Positions 1 to 7,965 of a DNA stretch of 64,000 bases are shown piece after piece (within the stretch, counting starts at the first letter, position 1; each line of letters starts with the position of its first letter). Source of the stretch: Herpetosiphonaceae bacterium (GTDB lineage Bacteria; Chloroflexota; Chloroflexia; Chloroflexales; Herpetosiphonaceae); NCBI GenBank assembly GCA_013538855.1, contig JABXJS010000133.1, positions 20,305 through 84,304 on the forward strand, written 5' to 3'. The position numbers were made by a program, and so were the translations under genes. The notes below the pieces were generated by a model, which saw only the letters and a list, made by a program, of their open reading frames with translations, was not told the origin of the DNA and did not search any database.

Positions 1-395
1 TTGCGCAGGTTGCGCCACTCGGCGGTGCGGCCAGTGCCAAGATAGCCCTCGATGCCGTTGGCGTCGATCTCGCCAGGCACGCAGTGGCGGCCAAACTGGG
101 CGAAGTGCTGCTGCACAAGCTCCGAGCCATCGTCGATGTGCTCGTCGTCCACATAGATCACGTGCACAAACTCGCTGCCGGCGAGGCGGCCATCCTCGCC
201 GCCATGGGCGCGCCAGAGAAAATCTTCCAGCACGTTGGGCAGATTCTGCGGGCCGCCACCGAGCAGCCGCACCGTGTTGGCGTAGCCGGCGTGCAGATGA
301 CACGGCTTGAAGCGCGGGTCTGGGCCAGGTAGCGGGCTGATAAACGAGCGCTGCACGCATTGCGCTATGACAACGGTGACTGTTGGCGGAGTCAT
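1..395 (-). CDS. Isochorismatase-like cysteine hydrolase (partial, C-terminus outside window)
   Basis: The minus-strand frame opens at an ATG (393-395) preceded by AAGGAGG and stays open to base 1, so only the first 131 residues are seen. The protein begins TVTVVIAQCVQRSF and carries the segments HVIYVDDEHIDDGSE and FGRHCVPG. These resemble isochorismatase-fold cysteine hydrolases, in which an HIRDWHD-like strand and FGRHC loop build the active site; such enzymes cleave amides or vinyl ethers in the cytosol, but no substrate can be named here. The gene has its own SigA-like promoter and a palindromic operator (419-502) that is nearly identical to the one upstream of the Hsp70-like gene at 4418. 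Family assignment rests on motif resemblance only and the catalytic Cys region lies outside the window. Confidence 0.55.
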   Translation of the reverse strand, partial: MTPPTVTVVIAQCVQRSFISPLPGPDPRFKPCHLHAGYANTVRLLGGGPQNLPNVLEDFLWRAHGGEDGRLAGSEFVHVIYVDDEHIDDGSELVQQHFAQFGRHCVPGEIDANGIEGYLGTGRTAEWRNLR

Positions 396-418
396 TGGCG
401 ACCTCCTTATTGTCGAAA

Positions 419-502
419 TGACACTATTTGATGGCCATGAAAAAGGTGCTCATATGCATCAGAATTAGTGTCAATAATACACTAATTCAATAATAGTGTC
501 AA
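419..502 (-). promoter_or_regulatory. SigA-like promoter with palindromic operator over the -10 box
   Basis: On the minus strand TTGACA (497-502) and TATTAT (474-479) are separated by 17 bp. The palindrome ATTAGTGT-7 bp-ACACTAAT (464-486) brackets the -10 box. Two further half-sites, TGACACTATT (419-428) and AATAGTGTCA (492-501), lie in the leader and over the -35 box. The predicted start is near 467, giving a leader of about 70 nt to the ATG at 395. The position suggests repression by a dimeric regulator that is not identified. The same arrangement recurs at 4472-4561. Confidence 0.8.
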
Positions 503-605
503 GCATGAATCTGCGCCGGTTTGGTGGGCAGGGCTAGCGTTAATCGTTAAGGTGGCGTTAAGCGTGGGGAAAGAAGCTGTGCGCTAAGATGGACGCAGAC
601 AGATA

Positions 606-635
606 TTGTAAAGCAGCGGCAGACTGCTCTACAAT
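606..635 (+). promoter_or_regulatory. Putative promoter of the STAND ATPase gene
   Basis: TTGTAA (606-611) and TACAAT (630-635) are separated by 18 bp, 31 bp before the ATG at 667. Just upstream (about 538-560) GTTAA occurs three times as a direct repeat, which could be an activator site. Neither the promoter nor the repeat resembles the ATTAGTGT operator of the flanking genes. Confidence 0.45.
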
Positions 636-666
636 ACTCATGCTGTGAAACACTGGGGAGGCCACC

Positions 667-2853
667 ATGCCGCTGATCAACTTTCCAAGCTACACCAGCC
701 GTTTTATTGGCCGTGAAGCCGATGCCGCGTCCGTTGCCGCTCTGCTCCAACACAAGCGCCTTGTGACGCTTGTCGGCACCAGTGGCACAGGCAAGACCCG
801 CCTGAGCCACCAAATTGCCCAACAGCTCGAAGCGTTTTTTCCCGCTGGCTGTGTTTTCGTCAATCTGGCAGCGATCTACACGGCCGACCTTGTCATCCCT
901 GCTATCGCGATTGCGCTCGACATCAAGCTCACCGACAGCACTCCAGCGCTTGACCATGTTCAGGCCGAGCTTGGCGCGCAGCGCTTGCTGCTGGTGCTCG
1001 ATAATCTAGAGCAGGTGCTCGATGCTGCGCCTGATCTGCTCAAGCTTTTGCAGCAGTGTCCCGAGCTGCGCATGCTGATCACCAGCCAGGAGCCGCTGCG
1101 CGTCGCCGAGGAGACGGTGGTGCGCATTCCGCCGCTCGCTATTCCGCTCAACGATGCCGACTACAGCGAGGCCGAGCTGCTTCAGTTTGCCTCCGTGGCG
1201 CTCTTTGTCGACCGGCTACGCCAGACGCAGCCCACGTTTCAGATGACGTCGGCTGCTGTGCCGTTTGTGCGCGAGATCTGCCAGCGCCTGCACGGACTGC
1301 CGCTGGCGATTGAGATTGTGGCCGCCAACAGTCGCCAGATGCCACTACGCGATGTGCTGCTGCTGTTGAAAAACTACCTGCCGCCGCTTGACTCTGGCAC
1401 GCCGCTACGGCGCTCGGATATTATTCAGCCAGTGCTCGACTGGTGCTACAAGATCATGCCGCCGGTGCTGCAGCGCGTCTATCCGCAGCTCGGCGTGTTT
1501 CATGGCGGATGGACGCAAGATCTGGCCCAGGCCGTCTGTATGCTGAACCATCCAGGCTGGACGGTGGATACGCTGCATCGTGCGCTGGTGGCGCGCCATC
1601 TTGTGCTCTCCGAGGAGCGTGCCGATGGCACGCTGCGCTACTCGATGGTCGATGCGGTGGTGGAGGATGCCCGGCGCCGCCTTGCCGATGATCCGCAGCT
1701 GGCCCAGTATGCACTGCGCCACGCCCAAACATTCGAGCGCCTGACTGCGCAGGTCCATGAGCAGTGGCGCAGAGGCGATGTCTCGATTGCCAAGCCCTAT
1801 GCGCAGCTGGAGGTTGAGCGTGCCAACACGCGCGCTGCGCTCAACTGGAGCATCAACAACCGTCAGCTGCCACTTGCCGCACGCATGGCCGCTGCGCTCA
1901 GCCGCTTCTGGATGAATCGCGGCGATGTGCACGAGGCGCAGGATTGGCTCGAGCTGCTACTAGGCCAGCAGCAGCAGCTCGAGTCAGCCGAGATCGCTGG
2001 CCTACAGTACGGCGCGGGCCTGATCTACTTTCGTCTCGGCCAGCTCGACGACGCGCGTCGCGTGTGGGAGCATAGCCTGAAGTGGTTTGAGGCCCAGCAG
2101 GATACCGAGCTGTGCGCTCAGCTCTGGAATAACTTGGCCACGATTGCCTCGAATCACGGCAAGTTCGAGCAGGCGCGCCGCCTGCTGGAGAAGGCGCGCG
2201 AGTTTAATCGTCAGCAGGGCAAGCGCTACCTAGAAACGCTGAACATCGCCAATATCGCGCTATCCTATGCGCGCGAAAATCGCTACGAGGATGCGATCCC
2301 GCTCTACCAGGAGGCCCTTGCGCTCTGTGATGTGATCGACGCTGAAGATCTGCGCTGCTCGCTGATGGGCAATCTTGGCTGCTGCTATGTGGAGCTAGAT
2401 GACTTTACGACGGCTATTCCGCTGCTTCAGCAAAGCATCGATCTGCACAAGCAGCTCGGCCTCTGGGCACCATTCACGATGACACGCTACCTCGCGCTGG
2501 TGTATATGCGCCTGAACGATCTGCCAACTGCCTATCCACTGGTTGTGGAAACCTTCAAGCAGTACATCGATTCCAAAAATAATGTCGAGATTAGCTTTGG
2601 ACTTGAGCTGCTCAGCGAGTGGTTTTTTATCAACAAGCAGTCCGACTATGCCGCTGATCTATGGCTGCACGTTAAGGCGATTCGGGAGTACACCGGTATT
2701 CACACGAAGCTGAACAACGCGCATCTGCGCTATATGGCACACGAGCTTGAGCGGCTGATTGCAGCCAAGCAACGTCAGCAGCCGCTGTTCAATCAGGATA
2801 GTCTTGACACCAAGCTCAGCGAGGCACTGGCAACCTTGCTCATGGCGGCCTAG
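667..2853 (+). CDS. STAND-type ATPase (NB-ARC-like) with TPR repeats
   Basis: A 728-residue protein. The N-terminus has FIGRE, a P-loop GTSGTGKT (residues 37-44), a Walker B strand LLLVLDN (about 107-113), the sensor LITSQEP (about 137-143) and the plant-NB-ARC-like GLPLAIE (210-216). A winged-helix-like region follows, and roughly residues 340-690 are TPR-like helical repeats (for example LAEARRxLEKAREF-type heptads). This is the AfsR/MalT/LuxR-related STAND architecture, in which ATP binding and TPR ligand sensing switch oligomerisation. No N-terminal BTAD/HTH or C-terminal LuxR HTH is visible, so it may act through a partner or not on DNA. The start ATG follows GGGGAGG. It lies between two genes sharing an operator, but whether it controls them is unknown. 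Confidence 0.8.
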   Translation: MPLINFPSYTSRFIGREADAASVAALLQHKRLVTLVGTSGTGKTRLSHQIAQQLEAFFPAGCVFVNLAAIYTADLVIPAIAIALDIKLTDSTPALDHVQAELGAQRLLLVLDNLEQVLDAAPDLLKLLQQCPELRMLITSQEPLRVAEETVVRIPPLAIPLNDADYSEAELLQFASVALFVDRLRQTQPTFQMTSAAVPFVREICQRLHGLPLAIEIVAANSRQMPLRDVLLLLKNYLPPLDSGTPLRRSDIIQPVLDWCYKIMPPVLQRVYPQLGVFHGGWTQDLAQAVCMLNHPGWTVDTLHRALVARHLVLSEERADGTLRYSMVDAVVEDARRRLADDPQLAQYALRHAQTFERLTAQVHEQWRRGDVSIAKPYAQLEVERANTRAALNWSINNRQLPLAARMAAALSRFWMNRGDVHEAQDWLELLLGQQQQLESAEIAGLQYGAGLIYFRLGQLDDARRVWEHSLKWFEAQQDTELCAQLWNNLATIASNHGKFEQARRLLEKAREFNRQQGKRYLETLNIANIALSYARENRYEDAIPLYQEALALCDVIDAEDLRCSLMGNLGCCYVELDDFTTAIPLLQQSIDLHKQLGLWAPFTMTRYLALVYMRLNDLPTAYPLVVETFKQYIDSKNNVEISFGLELLSEWFFINKQSDYAADLWLHVKAIREYTGIHTKLNNAHLRYMAHELERLIAAKQRQQPLFNQDSLDTKLSEALATLLMAA

Positions 2854-2879
2854 TGCGTGCGCTCAGAGGCTGCCGCCGC

Positions 2880-4418
2880 TCAGAGGCTGCCGCGTGTCTG
2901 CACATCGAGCCGATGTCCGGTCGCTGTCTCGACTGCGCTGAGATGGACAATGCCGTCGCCGTCGATGCTAAATGTGACGGTGAAGCCAGCACACTGGCCG
3001 CGCTTCGGCTTCAGGCCGCTGAACGCCCAGCTGCCGAGCAGCTCGCACTCGTTGGGGTAAACCCGGTTGGCTCCGTAGGTCTGCGGTGTGCGCGGGCCAC
3101 GATACTGGAGCATGTCCAGCTGCACGCTGGTCTGGTCTGGGAAGCGCGTCTGGTAGCTCTGGGTGTAGGCTTCGGCAGTATGCACAGCTGGGGTCGGGAT
3201 TGGCGTGTTGGCGCTGATGATCGGGCTGAACAGCTCCTCCGCGCCGTAGTAGCAGTTGATGCCCAGCGGATATGGCGTGACATCCCAGACGAGCGGAGCC
3301 GCCTGAGCGCTGGCGAGCGCCGCGCCGCGTACCGCCAGCGTTGCCGCTCCATGGGTCTGGAGCTGGCCGACCGGGCGTGCAAAGTTGGCGGCGATCGTTT
3401 GGCGCAGCTGCGGCAGGTGGGCGGCCTCGCCGATGAGCACCACTGCGTCGATGGCGCTCGGCTGGCGCTGGCTGCTCTGCAGGGCGCGCCGACACAGTGC
3501 GCCGATCTGCTCTAGCTGTGGCTGGAGCCATGTGTCAACATCGCTGCGCCGCACCACGGTGGCTAGGTCGCGGCCAAAGCCACCGCCGTGATCAAGCACG
3601 AGCAGCGTCTCTGGTGCATGAACCAAGGTTTCTAGCGCTCCGGCTGCCGCCCGCTGCAGCCCAGCCCGCGCGACACCAGCGCGGTCGGCGCTCCACACAT
3701 CAATGCCGCTGGTGTGCTGGAAGCGCTCGCTGAGCCTGCGCGCCACGGTCCAGGCCAGATCGTCGCTGCCAAGCACCATGTCGCTGGCGGTGGCGAGAAT
3801 GCGCGTGCCGCTCGTGAGGCGCTCGGCGATTGTGACCTCAGTCGAGCCTGCACCACAGTTGACCACGGCGATGATGCTGGCGTCTGCGGGCACGCTGGCC
3901 GCTAGCAGCGCCGCGCTCGGCTGATTGATGATGCGCTGCACCGGCCGCCCAAGCTGCTCCACCGCTGCTTTGGCCGCTACACGGAAGCGGTGCTCGGCCC
4001 CGGCGGGCACACACAGCACAACACCATCGACCGCTTGGCCGCTGCTGTGCTCGGCGGCGGCGACAAGTGCGTGCACAAGCTGTCCGTAGATGCTCGGTGC
4101 GCTTACTTCAGCGTAGAGCAAGTTGCAGTAGGCGGTGCCGTCGATGTCGCGCACGCTGTAGGGCAGCCGCTCAGTGAGTTCTGGCGGCCACGTGCCTTGC
4201 CCGCCAAGCAGCCGCGTGCAGCCAACAACCGTGGTCTCGGCGTTGCCGACCAGCGTTTGGGCGGCCGGGGTGCCGACCAGCAGTCCATGCATGGTCTGAC
4301 GCGCCAGCGCTGGCAGCGCGCTGCTGCCGTCTGGCCAGCCTACAAGCTGTGGCGCTCCGCTTGCGTCAAGGTAGGCGGCGCGGGCGAGCGTTGGCCCAAT
4401 GTCGATGGCAAGTTTCAT
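2880..4418 (-). CDS. Hsp70-family (DnaK-like) protein, short substrate-binding part
   Basis: A 512-residue protein; DnaK is about 610-640. Hsp70 signatures occur in order but are divergent: phosphate-1 loop AIDIGPTLARAAYLD (residues 4-18), VPAGAEHRFRVAAKAA, the connect-1 helix RIINQPSAALLAA, phosphate-2 IAVVNCGAGSTEVTI (DLGGG in DnaK), adenosine motif VVLIGEAAHLPQLR, and the start of the beta substrate-binding domain DVTPYPLGINCYYG. The alpha-helical lid is missing. The threonine of the DnaK phosphate-1 motif (GTTN) is replaced by PTLA, and the second Asp/Gly loop is degenerate, so ATPase activity is uncertain. The ATG follows AGGAGGGAG. It is transcribed from the operator-promoter at 4472-4561. 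No dnaJ or grpE neighbour is seen, so this is a specialised paralogue, not the housekeeping chaperone. Confidence 0.85.
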   Translation of the reverse strand: MKLAIDIGPTLARAAYLDASGAPQLVGWPDGSSALPALARQTMHGLLVGTPAAQTLVGNAETTVVGCTRLLGGQGTWPPELTERLPYSVRDIDGTAYCNLLYAEVSAPSIYGQLVHALVAAAEHSSGQAVDGVVLCVPAGAEHRFRVAAKAAVEQLGRPVQRIINQPSAALLAASVPADASIIAVVNCGAGSTEVTIAERLTSGTRILATASDMVLGSDDLAWTVARRLSERFQHTSGIDVWSADRAGVARAGLQRAAAGALETLVHAPETLLVLDHGGGFGRDLATVVRRSDVDTWLQPQLEQIGALCRRALQSSQRQPSAIDAVVLIGEAAHLPQLRQTIAANFARPVGQLQTHGAATLAVRGAALASAQAAPLVWDVTPYPLGINCYYGAEELFSPIISANTPIPTPAVHTAEAYTQSYQTRFPDQTSVQLDMLQYRGPRTPQTYGANRVYPNECELLGSWAFSGLKPKRGQCAGFTVTFSIDGDGIVHLSAVETATGHRLDVQTRGSL

Positions 4419-4471
4419 GGCTCCCTCCTGGCGTTTGTCGCTGGTGGATGTGGTTTATATAATGTCAAAAA

Positions 4472-4561
4472 GACACTATTTGGCGGTCAAAAAATATACA
4501 GCGATCTGTCGCTGTACACCGGATTAGTGTCGATAATACACTAATCAAAACAAGGAGTCAA
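4472..4561 (-). promoter_or_regulatory. Second copy of the SigA-like promoter with ATTAGTGT palindrome
   Basis: On the minus strand TTGACT (4556-4561), a 17-bp spacer and TATTAT (4533-4538) form a promoter for the Hsp70-like gene. The palindrome ATTAGTGT-7-ACACTAAT (4523-4545) differs from the copy at 464-486 by one spacer base. A GACACTATTTG element lies downstream in the leader (4472-4482), again matching the first copy (420-430). The leader would be about 108 nt long. Surrounding bases are not conserved, so only the promoter-operator parts are shared. Confidence 0.8.
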
Positions 4562-4625
4562 GTGTGTTGGTGGCATCGCAGTGCGCTGCTGGGCAAACGC
4601 AGCGCACTGCTGTCGCAGGACACGC

Positions 4626-5723
4626 CTACGGCTGCGGCGCGAACTTCTGGATGCTTGGCCCGGTCAAGCGCGCAACGTAGATGCTGCCGTCTAGGCCAAC
4701 GGCGATATCATGGCCAATATCGTTGGTCTCCGGCTCATCGGCATACCAGCCCCAGCGCTCAACGATTTTTCCACTGTGGTCAAGCTTGATGATCTGGCTG
4801 CGGGCTGGCGTAGACGGGTCGTCGATCTGGTCGCTGCCGTCGATCACATAGATGGCACCGTCTGGGCCAACCTCAACGCCAAACGGGCGGCCTAGCTCTG
4901 GCGACTGCCAGACATCCTTAAGCTGGCCCGCGCCATCGAACACTTGAATGCGGGCGTTGCGCCGATCGGCCACGTAGATCAGGCCCGCTGCGTCCATGGC
5001 GATGCCGTGCGGCAGCGAGAACTCACCGGGCGCATCGCCGAGCGTGCCCCAGCCACGTAGATAGGTGCCGTCTTGATCGAACACTGCTACGCGCGAGTTG
5101 CGATAGCCATCGGAGACGTAGATGGTGCCGTCGGGACCAGGGGCGATGTCGGTCGGGCGCGCAAAGAGGTATGGGTCGCGAATGCACGGCAGGTTCGTTA
5201 GCTCGTTGCGGATGCGGAGGCAGGTCTCTAGGCCACGGTAGTACGGCGCGCCAAGCGTTAGCAGCAGCTCGCCGCTGTGGCTAAACTTGTAGACCTTGTT
5301 GGTCATCACGTCGGTGATCCACACATTGTCGGCGCTGTCGATGGCGATGCCGTGCGGCGACTGAAAGATATTTGCGCCCCATGTGGCGACGATTGCGCCG
5401 CTGGTCGGCTCGTACTCCACGACCGTTGGCTCCGTGATCGTTGTGGTGTTGTTGAAGTCGTGCCCGGCGCGGTGCAGCAGAAACACATGCCCCTGCGCGT
5501 CTACAGCCACGCCAGACCCAGCGGCCGTGTTGAGATCGGCGCGCTGCTGCGGCCATGGGCTAACGTGCTCGTAGTTCTGCATTGTTTGTGGCGCTGCTGC
5601 TTCAACCTTGAAAATATGTGGCTTATTTCCGCGTAAGTATACAAAAACAAGCCCGAGTATGATCAAAATACTGCCATAGCGCATAATGTTCCTGGAACGA
5701 CGTTTTTGTGGCGACATTGTCAT
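4626..5723 (-). CDS. Membrane-anchored NHL-repeat (beta-propeller) protein
   Basis: A 365-residue protein with a basic N-terminus and one hydrophobic segment (about residues 15-30), giving a signal anchor with an extracytoplasmic domain. The rest consists of NHL repeats built around phrases such as PHGIAIDSADNVWITD, GPDGTIYVSDGYRNSR, PHGIAMDAAGLIYVADRRNAR and EVGPDGAIYVIDG, arranged at about 45-55 residue spacing, so a five- or six-bladed propeller is likely. The closest known architecture is that of NHL proteins and peptidyl-alpha-hydroxyglycine lyase-like propellers. The lyase metal-binding residues cannot be judged by eye, so a ligand-binding or surface role is equally possible. It is transcribed alone and ends about 208 bp before the Hsp70-like gene. 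Confidence 0.75.
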   Translation of the reverse strand: MTMSPQKRRSRNIMRYGSILIILGLVFVYLRGNKPHIFKVEAAAPQTMQNYEHVSPWPQQRADLNTAAGSGVAVDAQGHVFLLHRAGHDFNNTTTITEPTVVEYEPTSGAIVATWGANIFQSPHGIAIDSADNVWITDVMTNKVYKFSHSGELLLTLGAPYYRGLETCLRIRNELTNLPCIRDPYLFARPTDIAPGPDGTIYVSDGYRNSRVAVFDQDGTYLRGWGTLGDAPGEFSLPHGIAMDAAGLIYVADRRNARIQVFDGAGQLKDVWQSPELGRPFGVEVGPDGAIYVIDGSDQIDDPSTPARSQIIKLDHSGKIVERWGWYADEPETNDIGHDIAVGLDGSIYVARLTGPSIQKFAPQP

Positions 5724-5966
5724 GCTATTTCTCCATTGTTGCTACTTGGCTAGGCACCTGGCATTTGACGTGCGCTGAAGTGCATTTGTTTTAGAGCAAT
5801 AGTGGAGTGTTTAGCCTTTATAGCGTATGCCGATTCACCTTGGATTGGGTGCAGGGTGGCACTCTGCCAGGTGCGTGGTGCTGCGCCCTAAACCGGCCTG
5901 GCTCTTTGGTGATCCAACGTGACTTGATATTCTTCAGCGGTATTCTGGTTCGCAGGCAGCAATAGT

Positions 5967-6001
5967 AAGCACGTACAGGCGCATGAAACCTGTACGTGCT
6001 T
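5967..6001 (-). terminator. Strong hairpin in the 5724-6034 gap, probable terminator
   Basis: A perfect 13-bp stem (AAGCACGTACAGG, 5967-5979, with its complement 5989-6001) and a 9-nt loop lie 34 bp after the stop of the alpha/beta hydrolase gene. There is no clear U tract in either direction, so it may end transcription with a factor or protect the 3' end. Nothing else recognisable is present in this 311-bp gap, apart from the presumed promoter of the NHL gene near its left edge. Confidence 0.55.
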
Positions 6002-6034
6002 GTTTCAATAGTTGATTGACGCGCTGTTTGTCGG

Positions 6035-6757
6035 CTAGGCCAGCTCGCTCAAGATCGCGGCAAGCTGCGCTGGCGCGGCGAAGAACGGGCTATGGCTGGT
6101 TGGCAGGCTGAAGCGGCGCTCAACCGGCGTGCGCGCAAGCATCAGCGTTTGTAGCTGATGGCTAACGGCGCGGTCGTTCAGGGTCTCGATGTAGCAGCGC
6201 GGCACGCGGCCATAGCGCTCGGCACTGAGCGTGACTGGCGTGGCCAGCGGCGGCACTGGCTCGGCGCGCTGGCGCTCGATCAGCAGTTGCTGCTCCTCTG
6301 GCGTGCAGTCGGCGGCGAAGGCTGGCACGATGCCGTCGCTGGCGATGCTCGCCGGCGAGTAGTTGGCCGGATCGTCCTGCCGCCAGTACTGGCCGACGAT
6401 GCTGGCGCTGTCCTCCTGTGACAGCTGGTACAGACTCTCGCCGCTGCGCGGCAGGTAGGCGGCGAGGTAGACGAGCGTTTTGATCCGCTCCGGCAGCGCC
6501 TCGGCCACCGCCGAGATGACCATGCCGCCAAAGCTATGCCCAACTAAAATGACGTCGCTGTATGCGCCAATCGCGGCGATAACGGCGTCGCGGTAGCTGT
6601 CGAGGCTTGCCGCCGCCGGGGCAGTCTGATCGTCGCCATGCGCCGGTAGGTCGAGTGTGATAACGTGGTGCCCGGCCTGCTCCAGCAGCGGCGTGACCTT
6701 CTGCCAGGCGAACTGCCCCATCCACGCGCCGTGCACTAAAACAAATGTTGCGGCCAT
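6035..6757 (-). CDS. Alpha/beta-fold hydrolase (esterase-like)
   Basis: A 240-residue single-domain alpha/beta hydrolase. It starts MAATFVLVHGAWMGQFAW, with the oxyanion-hole HGAW motif at once; the nucleophile elbow is GHSFGG (Ser near residue 80), the acid probably lies in the ETLNDRAVS region and the catalytic His in TSHSPFF near the C-terminus. This pattern belongs to the salicylate esterase/hydroxynitrile lyase-like group (EstC type), which hydrolyses small esters or cleaves cyanohydrins; the substrate is unknown. I chose the ATG at 6755-6757 because AAGGA lies 5 bases upstream and the family starts there; the frame opens further upstream without a ribosome site. It is located downstream of the DJ-1 gene on the same strand, 276 bp away. 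Confidence 0.85.
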   Translation of the reverse strand: MAATFVLVHGAWMGQFAWQKVTPLLEQAGHHVITLDLPAHGDDQTAPAAASLDSYRDAVIAAIGAYSDVILVGHSFGGMVISAVAEALPERIKTLVYLAAYLPRSGESLYQLSQEDSASIVGQYWRQDDPANYSPASIASDGIVPAFAADCTPEEQQLLIERQRAEPVPPLATPVTLSAERYGRVPRCYIETLNDRAVSHQLQTLMLARTPVERRFSLPTSHSPFFAAPAQLAAILSELA

Positions 6758-6793
6758 AGAATTCCTTTTTCGAACAACTGATTCTGATACGCG

Positions 6794-6825
6794 CGGTCTG
6801 CCCACCTGGCTGGGTGCGCAGACCG
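6794..6825 (-). terminator. Hairpin between the DJ-1 and hydrolase genes
   Basis: CGGTCTGC (6794-6801) pairs with GCAGACCG (6818-6825) around an internal CCCA/TGGG helix. It lies between the DJ-1 gene stop (7034) and the hydrolase start (6757). No U tract follows. It could reduce read-through or be a structured leader of the hydrolase mRNA. Confidence 0.35.
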
Positions 6826-7033
6826 TGCGGCCCGCATGTGTCTGCTGCTGCGCGTGCGCCTGCACGCTGGTCGAGCCGTATGCGCTGCTTGCTCGGCGGC
6901 CCGCCGTCTCGCCAGCGCGCTGGCCGGTGCATGGGCGTCACAGCACTAGCGACGAATGCAGCGCCGGCCCGGCTGCACGCTGGCCCGCCCCAACCACAGC
7001 GCAGCATTTCATTGAACAAACTATAGCGGCGAT

Positions 7034-7780
7034 TTAGACGCCGAGCGCCTCGATGACCAGCTTGGCCGCTGCGGCACCGGAGTACTGCTGCTGGCCTGTG
7101 ATCAGCCGCCCGTCGCGCACGGCGAACGGCTGGAAGCGCGCGCTGACAATAAAGTTGGAGTTCTCGATCTGCTTGGCCGCATCCTCGATCCAGAACGGCT
7201 GAATGCGCTTGCCAACGAAGCTGTCGGCAAACTGCTCCTCGGAGTTGGCGAAGCCGGTCCAGGTCTTGTCCGCCACCAGCAGGCTGCCGTCGGCAAGCCG
7301 GGTCTTGAGCAGGATGCAGGTGCCGTGGCAGACGACGGCCAGCACCTTGCCGCTCTCGTAGAACTTGGCCACGAAGGTGTGCAGCCGCTCGTCGTCGATC
7401 ATGGTGATCATCGGGCTTTGGCCGCCGGCCACGAACAGCGCATCGTATACGTTGGGGTCAATCTCCGCGATGCTCGGCGTGTTCTCCAGCAGCGCTGCAT
7501 GCTTCGGCGAGCTGAGAAAGCCAAGGCTCAGCAGGTCGTGGGCCGAGTACTCGCTGGCGTCGCGTGGGTCGCTCCACGAGTCAAGCGCAATCGTCCCGCC
7601 CTGCGGCGAGGCAATGTCCACGCTGTAGCCGCGCTCGGTAAACTCCCAGTAGGGGTGGACAAACTCGCTGGCCCACGCGCCGACGGGCCAGCCAGTCACT
7701 GGCGAGACGGCGGGATTGGCGACGACGATAAGAACACGCTTCGGCTGGTCTGGGTTGCGAACGCTGATGTTGGCGCTCAT
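7034..7780 (-). CDS. DJ-1/PfpI family protein (type 1 glutamine amidotransferase-like)
   Basis: A 248-residue protein of the DJ-1/PfpI superfamily. The nucleophile elbow is LAVVCHGTCILL, with the reactive Cys, and the characteristic acidic residue is present in the N-terminal WPVGAWASEFVHPYWEF segment, as in Hsp31-type members (glyoxalase III, deglycase or protease-like activities are reported in the family). A conserved FVAGGQSPM segment forms the Gly-rich loop. The ATG at 7778-7780 is chosen because AGGAGG precedes it by about 8 bases; the longer open frame upstream crosses the promoter at 7888-7918. Such enzymes act in the cytosol on reactive carbonyl damage, which would fit an inducible single-gene unit, but that is inference. 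Confidence 0.85.
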   Translation of the reverse strand: MSANISVRNPDQPKRVLIVVANPAVSPVTGWPVGAWASEFVHPYWEFTERGYSVDIASPQGGTIALDSWSDPRDASEYSAHDLLSLGFLSSPKHAALLENTPSIAEIDPNVYDALFVAGGQSPMITMIDDERLHTFVAKFYESGKVLAVVCHGTCILLKTRLADGSLLVADKTWTGFANSEEQFADSFVGKRIQPFWIEDAAKQIENSNFIVSARFQPFAVRDGRLITGQQQYSGAAAAKLVIEALGV

Positions 7781-7887
7781 AGTGATAGTCCTCCTGGTGT
7801 GGCATCCGCCACTCGGCGAGCGGCTGCTCGCGCTAGCTTGGGTGTGTGTGCAGGCACAAGCTGTTGGATGTGTGCTGTCATGTATAT

Positions 7888-7918
7888 TTACAGTACAGTA
7901 ACGTAATATAAATGTCAA
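7888..7918 (-). promoter_or_regulatory. Promoter of the DJ-1 gene with palindromic operator
   Basis: On the minus strand TTGACA (7913-7918), 17 bp and TACTGT (7890-7895). The palindrome TTACnGTACnGTAA (7888-7901) covers the -10 box. The symmetry suits a TetR- or MarR-like repressor, but no such gene lies next to it in the window. Confidence 0.65.
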
Positions 7919-7965
7919 GAGTGCTGCTTGAGCGTTAACATTGCTCTAACACAGCGCTGGTGCAG

